From the NCBI GenBank assembly GCA_947034895.1, contig OX344764.1, forward strand, positions 13,144,001 through 13,208,000: a stretch of DNA of 64,000 nt. The letters run 5' to 3'. Within the stretch, counting starts at the first letter, position 1. Each line of letters opens with the position of its first letter. Under the pieces are notes generated by a model that saw only the letters and a list, made by a program, of their open reading frames with translations, did not search any database and was not told the origin of the DNA. Below are positions 1 through 11,993 of the stretch, piece after piece. This stretch comes from Rhytidiadelphus loreus (taxonomy: Eukaryota > Streptophyta > Bryopsida > Hypnales > Hylocomiaceae). A program made the position numbers and the translations under genes.

Positions 1-875
1 CCATAGGATAAGTCTTTGAGATTTGCATAAATCAAAAGGGGAAGTTTTAATTCAAATCTCTTCCTTCTAATTTTTAAGTTAGAGATAAATGTGGTAAATA
101 ATTTATAAGTAGTTGAGTACAAGGATGCTTGGAGAATCAAAAAAATTAAATGGGGAAGGTATTGCAAATATCTCCATTCATTATTTTGTATCTTGAAAAA
201 CAATTTATAAATAATACACCCATAGGATAAGTCTTTGAGATTTGCATTAATCAAAAGGGGAAGTTTTAATTCAAATCTTTTCCTTCTAATTTTTAAGTTA
301 GAGATAAAGGTGGTAAAATAATTCATAAGTAGTTGAGTACAAGGATGCTTGGAGAATCGAGAAAATTAAATGGGGAAGGTATTGCAAATATCTCCATTCA
401 TTATTTTGTATTTTGAAATACATTTGATAAATAATACTCCCATAGGATGATTATTTGAGATTGCATATATTAAATCAAATGGAATAATTCTTATTTAAAT
501 CTCTTTCTTCTAATTTTTAAGCTTGAAATTAAAGTGGTAAATAATACATGAGTATGATGAATTGATGATACTTGGAATATAGTGAAATTCAAAATGAAAA
601 GCTCTTTCTAAAATCTACATTTTATTATTTTGTATTTTAAAATCTACTTCATAAATAATACCCTGGTAGGATGACTTTTAGAGATTTGCGTAATTCAAGA
701 GGAGAAGCTCTAATTTAAATCTCTTTCCTCTATTTTTAAATTTTAGATGAAGGTGGTAAATTATACATAAGTATGATGATGCATAGAGAATAGAGAAAAT
801 CAAATAGGAATGTTTTTATACAAATCTTCAGAGGGTGTTCAAATTTAAAATCCACTTGTTAAATAATACACTGAT
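1..875. repeat. Degenerate tandem repeat, about 220-bp period, four units
   Basis: Units begin near 1, 220, 440 and 661 with CCATAGGATAAG-like or diverged starts (CCTGGTAGGATGAC in the fourth); a partial unit starts near 870. Each unit carries the same order of landmarks: a GAGATTTGCAT block, a TTCTAATTTTTAAG block, a GGTGGTAAATAAT block and a GGAGAATAGAGAAAAT-like block. The first two units are closest to each other and identity falls rightward. AT-rich and non-coding, so this looks like local satellite-type DNA. Confidence 0.85.
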
Positions 876-1740
876 AGGATGTTAATCTCTAAATTCTCAT
901 TGTCTTCACAAGGGGCAAATGGATTTTGGCCAAGTTCCTATATGGTCAAATTTTTATGAAAAGATAGGAAAAAAAAATTAGCTTTCTAGGAATGTAATTT
1001 TAATTTTAATTGGTGCCTAGGAGCAAGAGTTATACAACAATTAGCTTTGATCTAAATTAAATCATTTGGATGAGCAAAAACAAATCTTGAAAAATTTGAA
1101 TTAAAAATTAATTTTTTTTCTCATATATTTTATTTTATTTTCATATGGAAAGCTTTTATTCATTTCATTTGGATTTATGATATGAAGAGGTTGCCAAGAA
1201 GTTGTAGAGCATCTTGTTTTGCAAGCAATTATAATATTGATTTGTAAAATATAGGTATAGGATTTGTTTTTGAGTTCAATTTTCAGAAAAATTCAAAACA
1301 AATAGGTCCACCAAATCAACATTGATTGTTAGAACAATCTCACTATTGGAATTCATGAGTTTTAATTCCATCTTAGAGCTATTAATGATTTAGTTTTTCC
1401 CTCTATGATACCTTCTTCTACTAAATAATTTTTTAAATAATGAAAATTACATTATATTTTAAACTTTTATTTTTTCTATATTTTCAACTCAATTTTGAAT
1501 GATGAAAAAAAACTAAATTCAAGATCTACAATTCAAACTATTTAAGTTAAGAAGATTTGAAGTCTTAAACTAGTTTGCCATTGTGCCAAAAAAACACAAT
1601 TTCTTCACTTTGAATGCATTTATCTTGCAATCTATGTGGTCAAAATGTATGAAATTTTTTCCATGCATTCTCAAACTATTCTATTGCAAGATCCTATGGT
1701 AACATATGGGAAAAAAATACCATTCTAAATTTTTTTTCTC
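876..1740. other. AT-rich spacer, nothing recognised
   Basis: Low-complexity AT-rich DNA with many stops in all frames. I see no gene, TIR pair or tandem structure here. Confidence 0.6.
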
Positions 1741-1795
1741 TTTGCAATTTGCACAAAAATGGCAGTTTTGAGTGTTTTTGGACAATTGCAACAAG

Positions 1796-1945
1796 GAGGT
1801 CGCCCCCCTGGACCAGAAGTCGCCCCCTTGGACCAGAGGTCGCCCCCCTGGACCAGCAGTCACCCCCTTGGACCAGAGGTCGCCCCCTTGGACCAACAGT
1901 CGCCCCCCTGGACCAGCAGTTGCCCCTTTGGACCAGAGGTCGCCC
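1796..1945. repeat. 20-bp GC-rich minisatellite
   Basis: About eight head-to-tail copies of a unit like GGTCGCCCCCCTGGACCAGA, varying at positions such as CCCTTGG/CCCCTGG and AGAGG/AGCAG. It stands out sharply from the AT-rich flanks. Open frames across it exist only because the unit lacks stops. Confidence 0.9.
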
Positions 1946-2454
1946 TAATTTTAGAACCCGTACTCGCCCCATTTGTACTTGCACGCGCCCCCATCCGCGG
2001 TTACCCAAGACTGAAGTACATGCGCCCCTACCCGCAGTCGCCCAAGTTGGCTTTCCACGTCATTTTGTAAACCTTGCCATGTAGGCAAAATCTATTTACC
2101 GTGGGGTAAATTTTTTTACCCCTCCGCGACACGATGTCAAGTAAACTCGACACTTGGTGACACGCGACACGCGACGTCAGACGTCATACACGACGCCTAT
2201 ACCCAAAAATATGTCAGACAAGACAACCCTGCTTCCAAGCAATGGATCTTCTTTACTAAGTTCCTAGTTTCCGCAAGGGACAATGGAGTTGCCCCAATTG
2301 GCGAGGGAATAGTTCGGGCTAACCGTCCCCTAACGGCAGCCTATGCGAACTATCACCAGTCTATCCTAATCTATGGGAATCTGAGGCTAATTGGCCCTTC
2401 CTAAGACTGGGGAGGGATTACCTAAGTTCCTTCCATGGTTTCCTGAATTAATTG
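1946..2454. other. Unassigned GC-richer stretch
   Basis: Sequence of mixed composition containing short GACACGCGACACGCGACG-like runs near 2155-2180. No protein homology, TIR or LTR boundary is recognisable. It may be the left part of an old, larger element that reaches to about 6 kb. Confidence 0.4.
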
Positions 2455-2815
2455 GGTCTTTTCCTAATCTAAGTTATCTTTTTCCCTAATTTAATTTATC
2501 CTTTTTTCCTAATTTAATTTCTTAATTTAATTTATCTTTTTTCCTAATTTAATTTCCTAATTTAATTCCTAATTTAATTTATCTTTTTTCCTAATTTAAT
2601 TCCCTAATTTAATTGATCTAATTTATTTTCTAATTTAATCTTCTAATTTAATTTATCTTTTTCCCTAATTTAATTTCCTAATTTAATTTATCTTTTCTCC
2701 TAATTTAATCTTCTAATTTAATTCCTAATTTAATTCATCTTTTCTCCTAATTTAATCTTCTAATTTAATTTATCTTTTTATCTAAATTTAATCTCCTAAT
2801 TTAATCTTCCAAGGC
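2455..2815. repeat. AT-rich low-complexity array (CCTAATTTAATT type)
   Basis: Dozens of irregular copies of CTAATTTAATT and TTATCTTTTTTCCTAATTTA. Period is irregular (10-25 bp), typical of slippage-expanded low-complexity DNA. Confidence 0.9.
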
Positions 2816-3760
2816 AAGGTCCATTTTGCTAAATTAACCCGAGCTCCTAATTGGATTATTTTGTCTTAATCTAGTGTTCGCTTCTTGGTGGAGTGCTAAC
2901 CTTAACGGTTACTAATTCCTAGTCCTATCCTACCCTTATCTTATTTGGTTGCTCTTATAGTTAACTTCTATGTGTGAGATGGGTTTGGATACTTCTATCG
3001 ATAACCTTCCATGTCTAAACTTACGGCCCACCCCTAATCCCTATTTGCTAATCAAAATTATTCACTACTTAACAGGGTCTGGCGTAAATTAGAAGGGAAA
3101 ACACACCGGGGATCCGTTTAATGACTTACCTGATCGTCGTTAGCACGTGCGGCATTTTCCTCCATACCTCCGGCCGCGTGCTCGTATTCCATAGTGGACA
3201 CGTATTTTGAAGTGGTCAAATGCCTACGGCTTAGTGGTGAAAACTGTTACACTCTAGTACCCTACGGCACTCTTTCCCCTCCTTATCTCCCCCTTTTCTT
3301 TTGCCTTGGTACTATTCCCACCAACCCCTTAATGGGGTCTTACGCTATGACGCTAACTCCTTGCAAATTCAATCCCCCCCCTCTTACGTTGTCATCTTTG
3401 CGTCATTCTAATCTCCCTTCTAATGGCCGTGGGAAGCTTTGGGGATTCCCGTGCACTCTAATCGAAGTAACTATGGATCGTCTCTCTCCTTCTCATTCCT
3501 ATTTCAACCTCTCTTCCTAATCTCCTATCATTCTTGTTTTGTTGTTTTGGTGGTGATGAGAGAGTGAGAGGTGCGTGTTTTGCAGGTATGGCCGCGGAGG
3601 TGTCGCCTCTCTTCCTTCCTTCCCCTTTTTCCCCGTTGGCCTTGAGGGCCTTGGCCTCCTTCTAAGTTTCCCCTAATCCCAACTTTTGGTCCTTTCCCCC
3701 TCCCCCCCTTTTTCTCTCCCCCCTCCCCTCTTTCTCTTCCCCCTCCCCTCTTTTCCCTTC
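2816..3760. other. Unassigned spacer
   Basis: No convincing coding region, repeat or TIR. A pyrimidine-rich run lies near 3640-3765, just before the next minisatellite. Confidence 0.4.
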
Positions 3761-3765
3761 CCCAA

Positions 3766-4150
3766 GCCTTGGACTCCCTAGCGACCTTCCTCCCCAACGA
3801 CCCCCTCCCCAGCGACCCTCCAGCAGCCCCAACTCCCCAGCGTCCCGATGCCCTAGCAGTCCCGACGCCCAGCAGCCCCGACTCCCACAGTCCCGACGCC
3901 CAGCAGCCCCGACACCCCAGCAGCCCGACGCCCAACCCCGACTCCCACAGTCCCGATGCCCAGCAACCCGGACTCCCACAGTCCCGATACCCAGCAGTCC
4001 GGCTCCCACAGTCCCGATACCCCAACCCGACTCCCCAGACCCGGACTCCCACAGTCCCGATATCCAGCAGCCCCGACACCCACAGTCCCGATACCCCAAC
4101 CCGGACTCCCCAGTATTGGGAGCCCCAGTACCCGCAGCCCCAATACCGGC
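3766..4150. repeat. GC-rich minisatellite (CCCGAC/CAGCAG type)
   Basis: Many copies of a roughly 15-30 bp motif built from CCCCGACTCCCACAGTCCCG and CCCAGCAGCCC. All frames on both strands are open across much of it and translate to Pro/Ser or Gly/Trp repeats, so they are composition artefacts rather than genes. Confidence 0.85.
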
Positions 4151-5015
4151 GCCCTTGGCTGGCTGGTGTTTTGAGGGTGCTGGCTGGTGGTTTTGGGGGT
4201 TGGCTGGTGTTTTGAGGGTTTAGCTAACTTTGTTTCTTGGGGGTGGTCTTTCCTAGGACTAGACTTCCTTTCTAAAAGGAAGGGTTTTTTGTTGTCAAAG
4301 CAAAGGAAAAAGACTTCACTACTTCTAACTGGGCCCAAGGGCCTGTCAGACACTAAAAAAAAAGGAAAAAAATAAACACACTTGTCTTGGGGGCTAAACC
4401 TTGGGCTTTCCCAAGAAAGTCTTGGGAACTAAACTTTGGAACTAAAGTACGTAGGAGGTCAAAGCTTCGCCGTAAGGTTGGTTTTGACACCAACTCTAAG
4501 ACTTGCAATGTCCCTAAGTTCAAAGCTCCGCCGTCTGGGCCTATTTTGACACACACTCTAAGACTGGGGTAGGTTGTAAGTTCAAAGCTTCGCCGTCTCA
4601 TGGCGGTGGGGTCCACACACAAACAACATGGAAGGGGTGACTATGGTCAGGGTGTACACACGAGGCAACCGTTCCCACAAGGTAAGCATAAACCAGACAA
4701 CACTTTTACACACTAAAGGCCCCCCAAAGCGGCATCGCCAAGGTACGGTGGGGGGTAACTTTAGGATTAGTACAAGATGCACAAAAAAAAACAAGTGAAA
4801 CCCTCTTGACTCACAATAAGTACAAGGTAAGATGGAAAGACCTCAAAGGACCTTCAAAGAGCTTGAGATAGAACAACAAAGGGAGCGAAAAGTGCTCCGA
4901 AAACACCGTAGAGGTTTCTTGGCTTGAAACGCCAAAAATTCCAAGATAACTTGGACCCACGGACCCAAAACAAGTATTGGGGGTGTTTTGGGAGAGAGAA
5001 GGGCCCCCTTTTATA
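4151..5015. repeat. Short repeated cassette and unassigned sequence
   Basis: Three spaced copies of a GGTCAAAGCTTCGCCGT-like block occur between about 4458 and 4600, two of them followed downstream by CTCTAAGACT-like sequence. The remainder has no recognisable feature. It is probably part of the same old element as the dispersed repeat to the right. Confidence 0.5.
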
Positions 5016-5830
5016 GGTTTCCAAGGGCCCACTCCCCCCCTCGACGAGTAACCTCATTCATCCGGATTTTCATCCAACTTTGAGATTTTCACCTAATCTT
5101 GGGTTTTACGCTGGTCCTAGTTTCTAACTTTTGGAGTTTAGCTCGGAATTGCAAATGGATTGCGCCAATGGCTTCAGAATGCCATTTTTAGCCTAAGGCC
5201 CCCCCCAACCCCTATTTCTATCACAAAAAACCCCTCGGAAACTAGTGCCAACTAGAGCCAATTAAAAGGGTAAAAACCTAACTTTTGGGGTTTACCTCTT
5301 TTGGCTTGGGTAACTAGCTAGGGTTGTTGGAGAGGCTCTAGGGAGTAAGAAAAGGCTCCTTGATGTCCTCGTTCCGACTTCGTACGCTCCCGGGACGCCG
5401 GTCAAGCCCGCAAAGATCCTGCCGTACATATTAATTGGGGGGATGTTGTCAGTTTCGGCTGCTTCCCGCTATTGGAACTCCATGAATTTTGTCGGGGCGC
5501 GTTATTAACATAAAAGATGCTAGTCTAATTTTTAGTGAGATTTTACCGCGGCTTGGATATTTTCCATGAATTTCCCAACGTGGCCTTTGGCGGTTGACTG
5601 CTTGGAAAAAGATCCTTTGGAGATCAGAAAAAACCGAGACTTTTTGGGGAACCTCTCATGGAGTCCCCCAAGCCACGTGCCAAGTCTTAGGCTATTCTGG
5701 CACATAGTTGGTGGCGAGGTGAAAACTGACTTCGGTTGAATCACCGGCAGTCAGGGAATCTTTCACATGTGAGGGAATCTGGGCGAATGGGTTTTGCCGT
5801 GGATGTCCCGACATGCTCCGGATCCGAGAA
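5016..5830. repeat. Dispersed repeat, copy A (less decayed)
   Basis: Aligns collinearly by eye with 37970-38800. Shared landmarks include a CTGGTCCTAGTTTCTAACTT block near 5112, a CCAATGGCTTCAGAATG block, GGGTAAAAACCTAA, a GAGATTTTACC block near 5540 and a CTCATGGAGTCCC block. Copy A keeps CpG-rich sequence such as CCGCGG where copy B has CACAAT. No coding capacity is recognised; it may be an internal or terminal fragment of a retroelement, but I cannot identify LTR ends, a primer-binding site or a polypurine tract. Confidence 0.6.
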
Positions 5831-6690
5831 CACCATCCGGCGGCTGTGGATTCCTCCATGCGGCCTGTCTGGGACAAGTAACACCTGCAAGCTAACAATT
5901 TGGATCCCTAATGTTTCGTCGGTGGAATGGGAAAACTAGAACCTATCTTTGGAGATTTATGTGGGGACCTCCCTCCTTCTTCTAAGACTTAATTTAGCCT
6001 ATCCTGGTCACATGCGCTGGGTTTTGGGCTATTTTGGGTAAGTTCCCAGTAGCCCTATTGTTTCCCACTAATTATGGGTTCTAACCTATATACAAGTGGG
6101 TTTTATGGGTAATCTATGGATAAAAGGCTATTTATGACCAAATGCTATACTGGTACGTGACATACCTATTTTGGTTCTACACTCTTTTTTGGGCTTTTTG
6201 TACTACTTTATGCCTTAATTTGTAATAAACTAAAAAAAAGAAAACAATGAGTCCCAAGTGACGAATTTGGGGCTCACACCACGCGAGCATGATTTTGTAA
6301 AAGCAGCCCCATGCAGATTCAAGCAAAATTTGAAGCCCAAGATCAGAGGTCCAACAATTCAGAGGGCCAAAGTCTCCTTTGCTACTGCCAAATCACCATT
6401 CATCTTGTGATCTCTACGTATAGGTCGCAACCGAGAAGTTCATTGCAAAATCCAAAATGTATCGTACTCCTGAATCCATTGTTGTAGGAATCCTTCATGG
6501 TCCTAAAATAAGTTATTTCCACTGAAATCATTTTCAACTAAATGGTTCTTTTAACAACTCTGTAACCCTTCTATCTTCTATGTCTTCCCTCTCATTCCAC
6601 TATTTTTTGACCATGTGTCATCCATTTTCTGAACCCTAAACCCAAACCAATATCCCCTTCTAGTGAAATTAATTTTTTTCACCCATTTTT
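5831..6690. other. Unassigned spacer
   Basis: Nothing recognised. It ends at a T-rich repeat. Confidence 0.4.
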
Positions 6691-6905
6691 CAATCTATTG
6701 TCATCCATATTTTTCATATACTTTCATCTATATTTCTTCATCCACTTTCATCCATTATTTCATCCACTGTCATCTATATTTTTCATCCACCTTCATCCAT
6801 TATTTTTGATCCACTTTCATCTATTAATTTTCATCCACTTTCATCCACCTGTTTCATCAACTTTCATCCATATTTTTCATCCAATTTTTCAAACCACTTC
6901 ATTCA
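6690..6905. repeat. TTTCATCCA low-complexity array
   Basis: Irregular copies of TTTCATCCACTTTCATCCAT and TATTTTTCATCC. The open frame across it is only Phe/His/Pro-rich repeat. Confidence 0.85.
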
Positions 6906-7183
6906 TTTCTTCCAATTTCTTTCATTCATTTCCTCCCAAAAACAAATTTCATTTTCTCCAAACACTTTTTTACAATTTCTGCATCAAATTTTTTTTCATT
7001 TTTTTTTCATTTTGGTCCATTTATTCTTGACCCTTCATCTACTTTTTCATCCATTTTTTCCTATTTTTTTGGTTTTCCTTCCAATATTTCAGCTCCCCGC
7101 TCACCAATCCCCGCTCACCAATCCCCGCTCCTTGCTCGCCGCTCACTGCTCCACGCTCGCTTCCCAGCATTCCCCACTCTGCA

Positions 7184-8825
7184 AAGGGTGATTGCAAGAA
7201 ACACTTGTTCTATTTCTTGTCCCCTTGCCCTTAGAAATTGGCTTTTTGCTCATAACTTTTGCATTGTTTGGCCATTTGGCATGAAATTTGAAACGAAGGT
7301 AGATATAATAAAGTTATAGACCTTGTGTAATTTTTAAAATTTTTTAAAAATTAGCTTACTATTTTTAACCTGCTTTCCATTGGGTGTCTACCTTGGCCAT
7401 TTGGGGGGGGGTAGTCTTATTTTTGACCCAAAAATGCAAATTTGAAGCCACAAATTGGACATGTTAGAGGTCTACTAACACTAAAAGGGTTGACGATGAG
7501 TTTTTATGAAAATAGCATCATGTCGATTGCATACATGGGGTCAAAGTGACCTTCCTTTGCGCAAAAGCTATGAAGAGGGAAAAATTTTCCTTCATGAAAT
7601 TTTTGGTGCAATGTGAGTACAGTCTTCTCTAGCAAAATGGCTTTTTTTATGGAATTTTTTTGAATTTTTTTTGAATTACTAAAAATGAAAATCTCTACAA
7701 ACTCCTTTTTTGCTATTTCTTGCTCCCAGTGGCTTCTGCAGTACTTTGTAGTAGTCCGTAGTATTGCATAGTACAACATAGTACTAAATCAACGGTGTAG
7801 ATCTGTAGGCGCCTTCAATCAACGGTGCAAATTTGTTGGGGCACTTCTAAAATGTATTATTAGTAGTATTGCATAGTATTGCCAATCCTATGGCCAAAAA
7901 ACGTAGTTTTGAACAAAAAACGTGAAGTATTTCTTGCAACTATCCAAGATGTATACATACTCTTTTTTCGTTGCCTCTTTCACCTCCCATTCGTATGGTA
8001 TGCGGTTTAGATGTAGGGTCTATCATAGAAAAGTGTAATCACGCATGAAAGTTAGTCCTTCTGGGTGGTTGCAAAAATCACTTCACATTTTTCGTTCAAA
8101 ACTACGTTTTTTGGCCATAGGACTGGCAATACTATGCAATACTACTAATAATACATTTTAGAAGCGCCCCAACAAATTTGCACCGTTGATTGAAGGCGCC
8201 TACAGATCTACACCGTTGATTTAGTACTATGTTGTACTATGCAATACTACGGACTACTACAAAGTACTGCAGAAGCCACTGGGAGCAAGAAATAGCAAAA
8301 AAGGAGTTTGTAGAGATTTTCATTTTTAGTAATTCAAAAAAAATTCAAAAAAATTCCATAAAAAAAGCCATTTTGCTAGAGGAGACTGTACTCACATTGC
8401 ACCAAAAATTTCATGAAGGAAAATTTTTCCCTCCTCATAGCTTTTGCGCAAAGGAAGGTCACTTTGACCCCATGTGTGCAATCGACATGATGCTATTTTC
8501 ATAAAAACTCATCGTCAATCCTTTTAGTGTTAGTAGACCTCTAACATGTCCAATTTGTGGCTTCAAATTTGCATTTTTGGGTCAAAAATAAGACTACCCC
8601 CCCCCCCCAAATGGCCAAGGTAGACACGCAATGGAAAGCAGGTTAAAAATAGTAAGCTAATTTTTAAAAAATTTAAAAAATCACTCAAGGTCTGTAACTT
8701 TATCATCTACCTTCGTTTCAAATTTCATGCCAAATGGACAAACAATGCAAAAGTTATGAGCAAAAAACCAATTTTTAAAGGCAAGGGGACAAGAAATAGA
8801 ACAAGTGTTTCTTGCAATCACCCTT
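7184..8825. mobile_element. Foldback element, ~750-bp inverted arms, 5-bp TSD
   Basis: The left arm (7184 to about 7940) and right arm (about 8068 to 8825) are inverted copies with few differences, separated by a loop of about 130 bp. Termini read AAGGGTGATTGCAAGAAA and its complement. The element is flanked by the direct repeat CTGCA at 7179-7183 and 8826-8830. Two nearly identical 91-codon frames (7504-7779 minus, 8229-8504 plus) are mirror images in the arms and are not assigned to any known family. The GATTGCAAGAAA terminus recurs near 45706 in the large palindrome and, in the other orientation, near 26433 in receptor-kinase gene 1. No transposase is present, so it would depend on an enzyme supplied in trans. 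Confidence 0.85.
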
Positions 8826-9077
8826 CTGCACAGAAGCCAAGCTTGAGGTTCACCGCAGCAAAGACGTGCAAGGCACCTGGGATGTTCACAGAAATGCCAA
8901 TACAGACATTACAGTGTACATACGAATGTTTGCATAGACGCAATAATCTCCCAGAAAACGCTGATATGAAGATAAAAAAGAGATGGTCTCACCAATTCAC
9001 CGATCATAGTCTTCTCAATGCATCTCATTTGAGCTTTTTTTGAGCCCTTTTTTCTTCGAAATGGCACGCATCTGCTC

Positions 9078-9262
9078 TTACTTCTGAATGCTTTTTATTG
9101 ATTGCCTCTTTGCACATAATGTCTCCCAGACGTCGTCATTCACCTCGGCAGGCTTCGAAAGTCCAGAGTCTACAATCTTCATCAAATTGTGCTTGACGTT
9201 GATGAGGGTCTTCGTCACGTAAGCCAAAAACCATGCAGGATTGATCTCTTTTTGGTCACCTA
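9078..9262 (-). pseudogene. Possible gene remnant cut by a CACTA element
   Basis: A minus-strand frame of about 61 codons (GDQKEINPAWFLAYVTKTL near its start, ending in a stop at 9078) has normal-looking amino-acid composition. It ends upstream exactly where the CACTA element begins. Sequence to the right of that element (11406-11700) also has gene-like but broken frames. I do not recognise the family. It may be a fragment of an unknown plant gene or of an older mobile element; confidence that it is real coding sequence is low. Confidence 0.3.
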
Positions 9263-9559
9263 CACTACAAGAAAAACAATGTACAAATGACTGCAAAAAA
9301 TGACTGCATAGGAGTCATTGTGGACAAAAATGATTGCACTGTGATTTTGGCCCCTAGAGTCATAGTGGACTAGTCATTTTTATAAATGACTGCCATAGTA
9401 TTATTACCATCCATTGTGAGCTTGGATGTGATTTTGGATGAAACTTCCAAAGTGGTAAAGAAAAAAGAAGTTTAAAGAAATGACTCCTATGTTGCTACGT
9501 GGCCGGTCATTCTGAAGTCATCTCGTAGTCACAAATGACCCCTTCTTTTAATCCTTTTC

Positions 9560-10015
9560 TGAAATCTAGGATTATATTTTGAAATCTAGGAAATTTGAAT
9601 ATTATTTTTTGAATTCTAGGATTGTATTCTAAAATCTAGGAAATGTGAATATTATTTTTTGAAATTTAGGAGTATATTCTGAAATCTAGGAAATGTGAAT
9701 ATTTTTCTTCTAAAATCTAGGATTGTATCCTAAAATCTAGGAAATGTGAATATTATTTTCTAAAATCTAGGATTGTATTCTAAAATCTAGAAAATGTGAA
9801 TATTATTTTTTGAAATCTAGGATTATATTCTGAAATCTAGGAAATTTAAATATTTTTCTTCTAAAATCTAGGAAATGTGAATATTATTTTTTGAAATCTA
9901 GGATTATATTCTAAAATCTAGGAAATTTAAATATTATTTTCTAAAATCTAGGATTATATAATCTAAAATCTAGGAAATGTAAATATTATTTTCTAATATC
10001 TAACAGATTTGAAGA
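9560..10015. repeat. Tandem array inside the CACTA element
   Basis: About eight copies of a roughly 60-bp unit that alternates AAATCTAGGATTGTATTC with AAATCTAGGAAATGTGAA and a TATTATTTT spacer. It may function as a subterminal repeat array. Confidence 0.85.
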
Positions 10016-10353
10016 TTATTTTCGAGTTGTGGTAAAATGTGCAAAATGAGTACACCATATACCGAACACCATACATCATACACCATATACAAATACATGA
10101 TTCATACACCATACAAATACATGATTCATACATCAAACACCATATACATGATTCATACATCATACACTATATTTTGCATATGTGTCAAATGGATTTTCAA
10201 GCCATTAAGTGTGTGAATACAAAGAGTTCAAATAAGCCTTTTATACAAGTGGGGTGGTAGGAGGCAAGACAAACCATGTGGAATTTGTAAAATGTTGATG
10301 CAATAGTAGAGTAGTGATGTGGAAGTCATTATGTAGTTGTGTTAGAGTAAATC

Positions 10354-10585
10354 CACTACAAGAGAAAGGGGTGTTTTAAGTAGAGTCCTAGAGATAACAT
10401 TTTAAGTAATGACCTTTTTAGGAGATTTTTAGTAAGAATTTACAAGATATTTGTGTCTTTCTAGTAAAATTTAACTTGAAAGACACAAATATCTTGTAAA
10501 TTCTTACTAAAAATCTCCTAAAAAGGTCATTACTTAAAATGTTATCTCTAGGACTATATTTAAAACACCCCTTTCTCTTGTAGTG
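10354..10585. mobile_element. Hairpin CACTA-type MITE, ATC target duplication
   Basis: The 232-bp element is almost entirely self-complementary: it starts CACTACAAGAGAAAGGGGTG and ends with the complement. The direct repeat ATC flanks it (10351-10353 and 10586-10588). It is nested inside the 9263-11402 CACTA element and so is younger than it. Relatives lie at 37855-37951, 51401-51600 and 52807-52959. Confidence 0.93.
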
Positions 10586-11405
10586 ATCGCAATCAAAATA
10601 GTAGAGTAGTCACCTTAGAGTAAATTGTAGTCAAAATACAATCACATAGTTTACTCACTTTTGACTATGGCCTTCACAATGGAATTGATTGAGTCCAAAT
10701 TGGAAGTTTAACAATGTTGTGAACAAAAACCAATGGATGAAACATAGACATTGTGAAAGTTATCAACCTAGTTTTATAAAAATTAGAACCAAAAATTATT
10801 TTTCTATCTCTTGGAGGTGTTAAATGTCATCTAAATTTTAGTTTTGGGCCTTTGCATTGTCAATCTAACTTTATTTTTTTAGTTTGTTTTGAAAAAAGCA
10901 TTAGTAAATAGAGAAAAAAATCAAAAGAAAATAAGTCTTCAAGAGTGCATCATTTTAACCCCTACGAGAGCAAGGCCTTTTTTCTACCAAAGAAACATTG
11001 AAAACTGTCATTTCTGTAGCAAAGTGTAAATTTTTTTTTTTAATGTTTTTCTTCGACATCTAACCGTAGGATCTTACACCCAACTAGTATTTAAAAGTGT
11101 GGAAAAAAAATCAGAATTTTTGACCGCATAGATTGCAAGATATTTGCATTTAAAGTGGAAAAACAAGTTTTTCAGCACATTGCGAGACTAGATAAAGACA
11201 GCATGTTCCGGATGTAAAAATGTGGATGAAGACTCTTTGCCGCTAAGTCGTCATCCTGTAGTCGCGAATGTGACTCTGAAATGACTCTAACGATGACAAC
11301 CTCAAACCCTTGGTGCAATTAGGGAACACGAGTCATATTCAAGTCGTTCCGGACAAGCAATCATTCTTTTATGGTTACATTTACCCCCATTTCCTTGTAG
11401 TGCTA

Positions 11406-11993
11406 CAACCTCCCAATTTGATGCAAAAAATGTCATTCACACTTATGAAAAAGTCCATGCTTGTGACTGGAAGGCTTTTCTAAGAGAAGGTAAGACCGGA
11501 GGCATAGACTATGTGCAATGGGACTTCTAACCAAATTGCAACAAGCATTCATGGATGAAGCTCATGATGTCGTTTTCGTACCACCGTGGCATTCCTACGC
11601 ATCTCTTACATCATCCGAGTGTCGAAGATGACATACAGACATCTCAGATGTCTATAATATGACCATGTCCTCACTTGCAAGAAATATGATACAAGGGTGG
11701 AAAGCATACGAAACTTCAACATTCATAGAAAATTTACATCACATAACAGTCACATAGTGTAATAGATCTTCAACCAACAATATTGAGTATGCTTGACAGC
11801 CAAAGGCCTATATGAATCACGATGTCATTCGTTCAAGAAGACATTTGAATAGACATATTGGTGCTTCTGAAGACATAGTGGACACACAAACAGAGGAGCA
11901 AAAGGCATTACCTGCATACAGTTGCTTGAAGAAGCGTTGATTCTCCTCTAGGGGTTGATCGGACCAACCACAAAGTATCTGTAACTTAACACA
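11406..11993. other. Unassigned; possible continuation of a broken gene
   Basis: Short gene-like minus-strand frames broken by stops. Nothing is identifiable. Confidence 0.3.

Larger units (their letters stand above)
9263..11402. mobile_element. Non-autonomous CACTA element with CTA target duplication
   Basis: It begins CACTACAAGAAAAAC and ends TTTCCTTGTAGTG, the terminal signature of CACTA (CMC/EnSpm) transposons, and is flanked by the 3-bp direct repeat CTA at 9260-9262 and 11403-11405. The length is 2140 bp. No transposase frame is visible. The interior holds a tandem-repeat array (about 9560-10015), a short CATACACCATA microsatellite (10040-10175) and a nested hairpin MITE (10354-10585). 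TGACT/AGTCAT motifs are scattered near both ends, as expected for subterminal transposase-binding repeats. Confidence 0.88.

Noticed and set aside
1..875. CRISPR-like reading of regularly spaced repeats
   Set aside because: The period is about 220 bp with whole-unit similarity, no short direct repeat with unique spacers, and the host is a plant.
3528..4353. Several long open frames on both strands, rich in Pro/Ser or Gly/Trp
   Set aside because: They overlap in many frames over a GC-rich minisatellite whose units lack stops. The composition is purely repetitive, with no domain.
2100..6300. An LTR retrotransposon covering this region
   Set aside because: No direct terminal repeats, primer-binding site, polypurine tract or gag/pol-like frame could be found; only a dispersed repeat at 5016-5830 is supported.
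7504..8504. Pair of 91-codon frames that look like a conserved duplicated gene
   Set aside because: They are mirror images within the arms of a foldback element, so their similarity reflects the inverted repeat, not protein selection.
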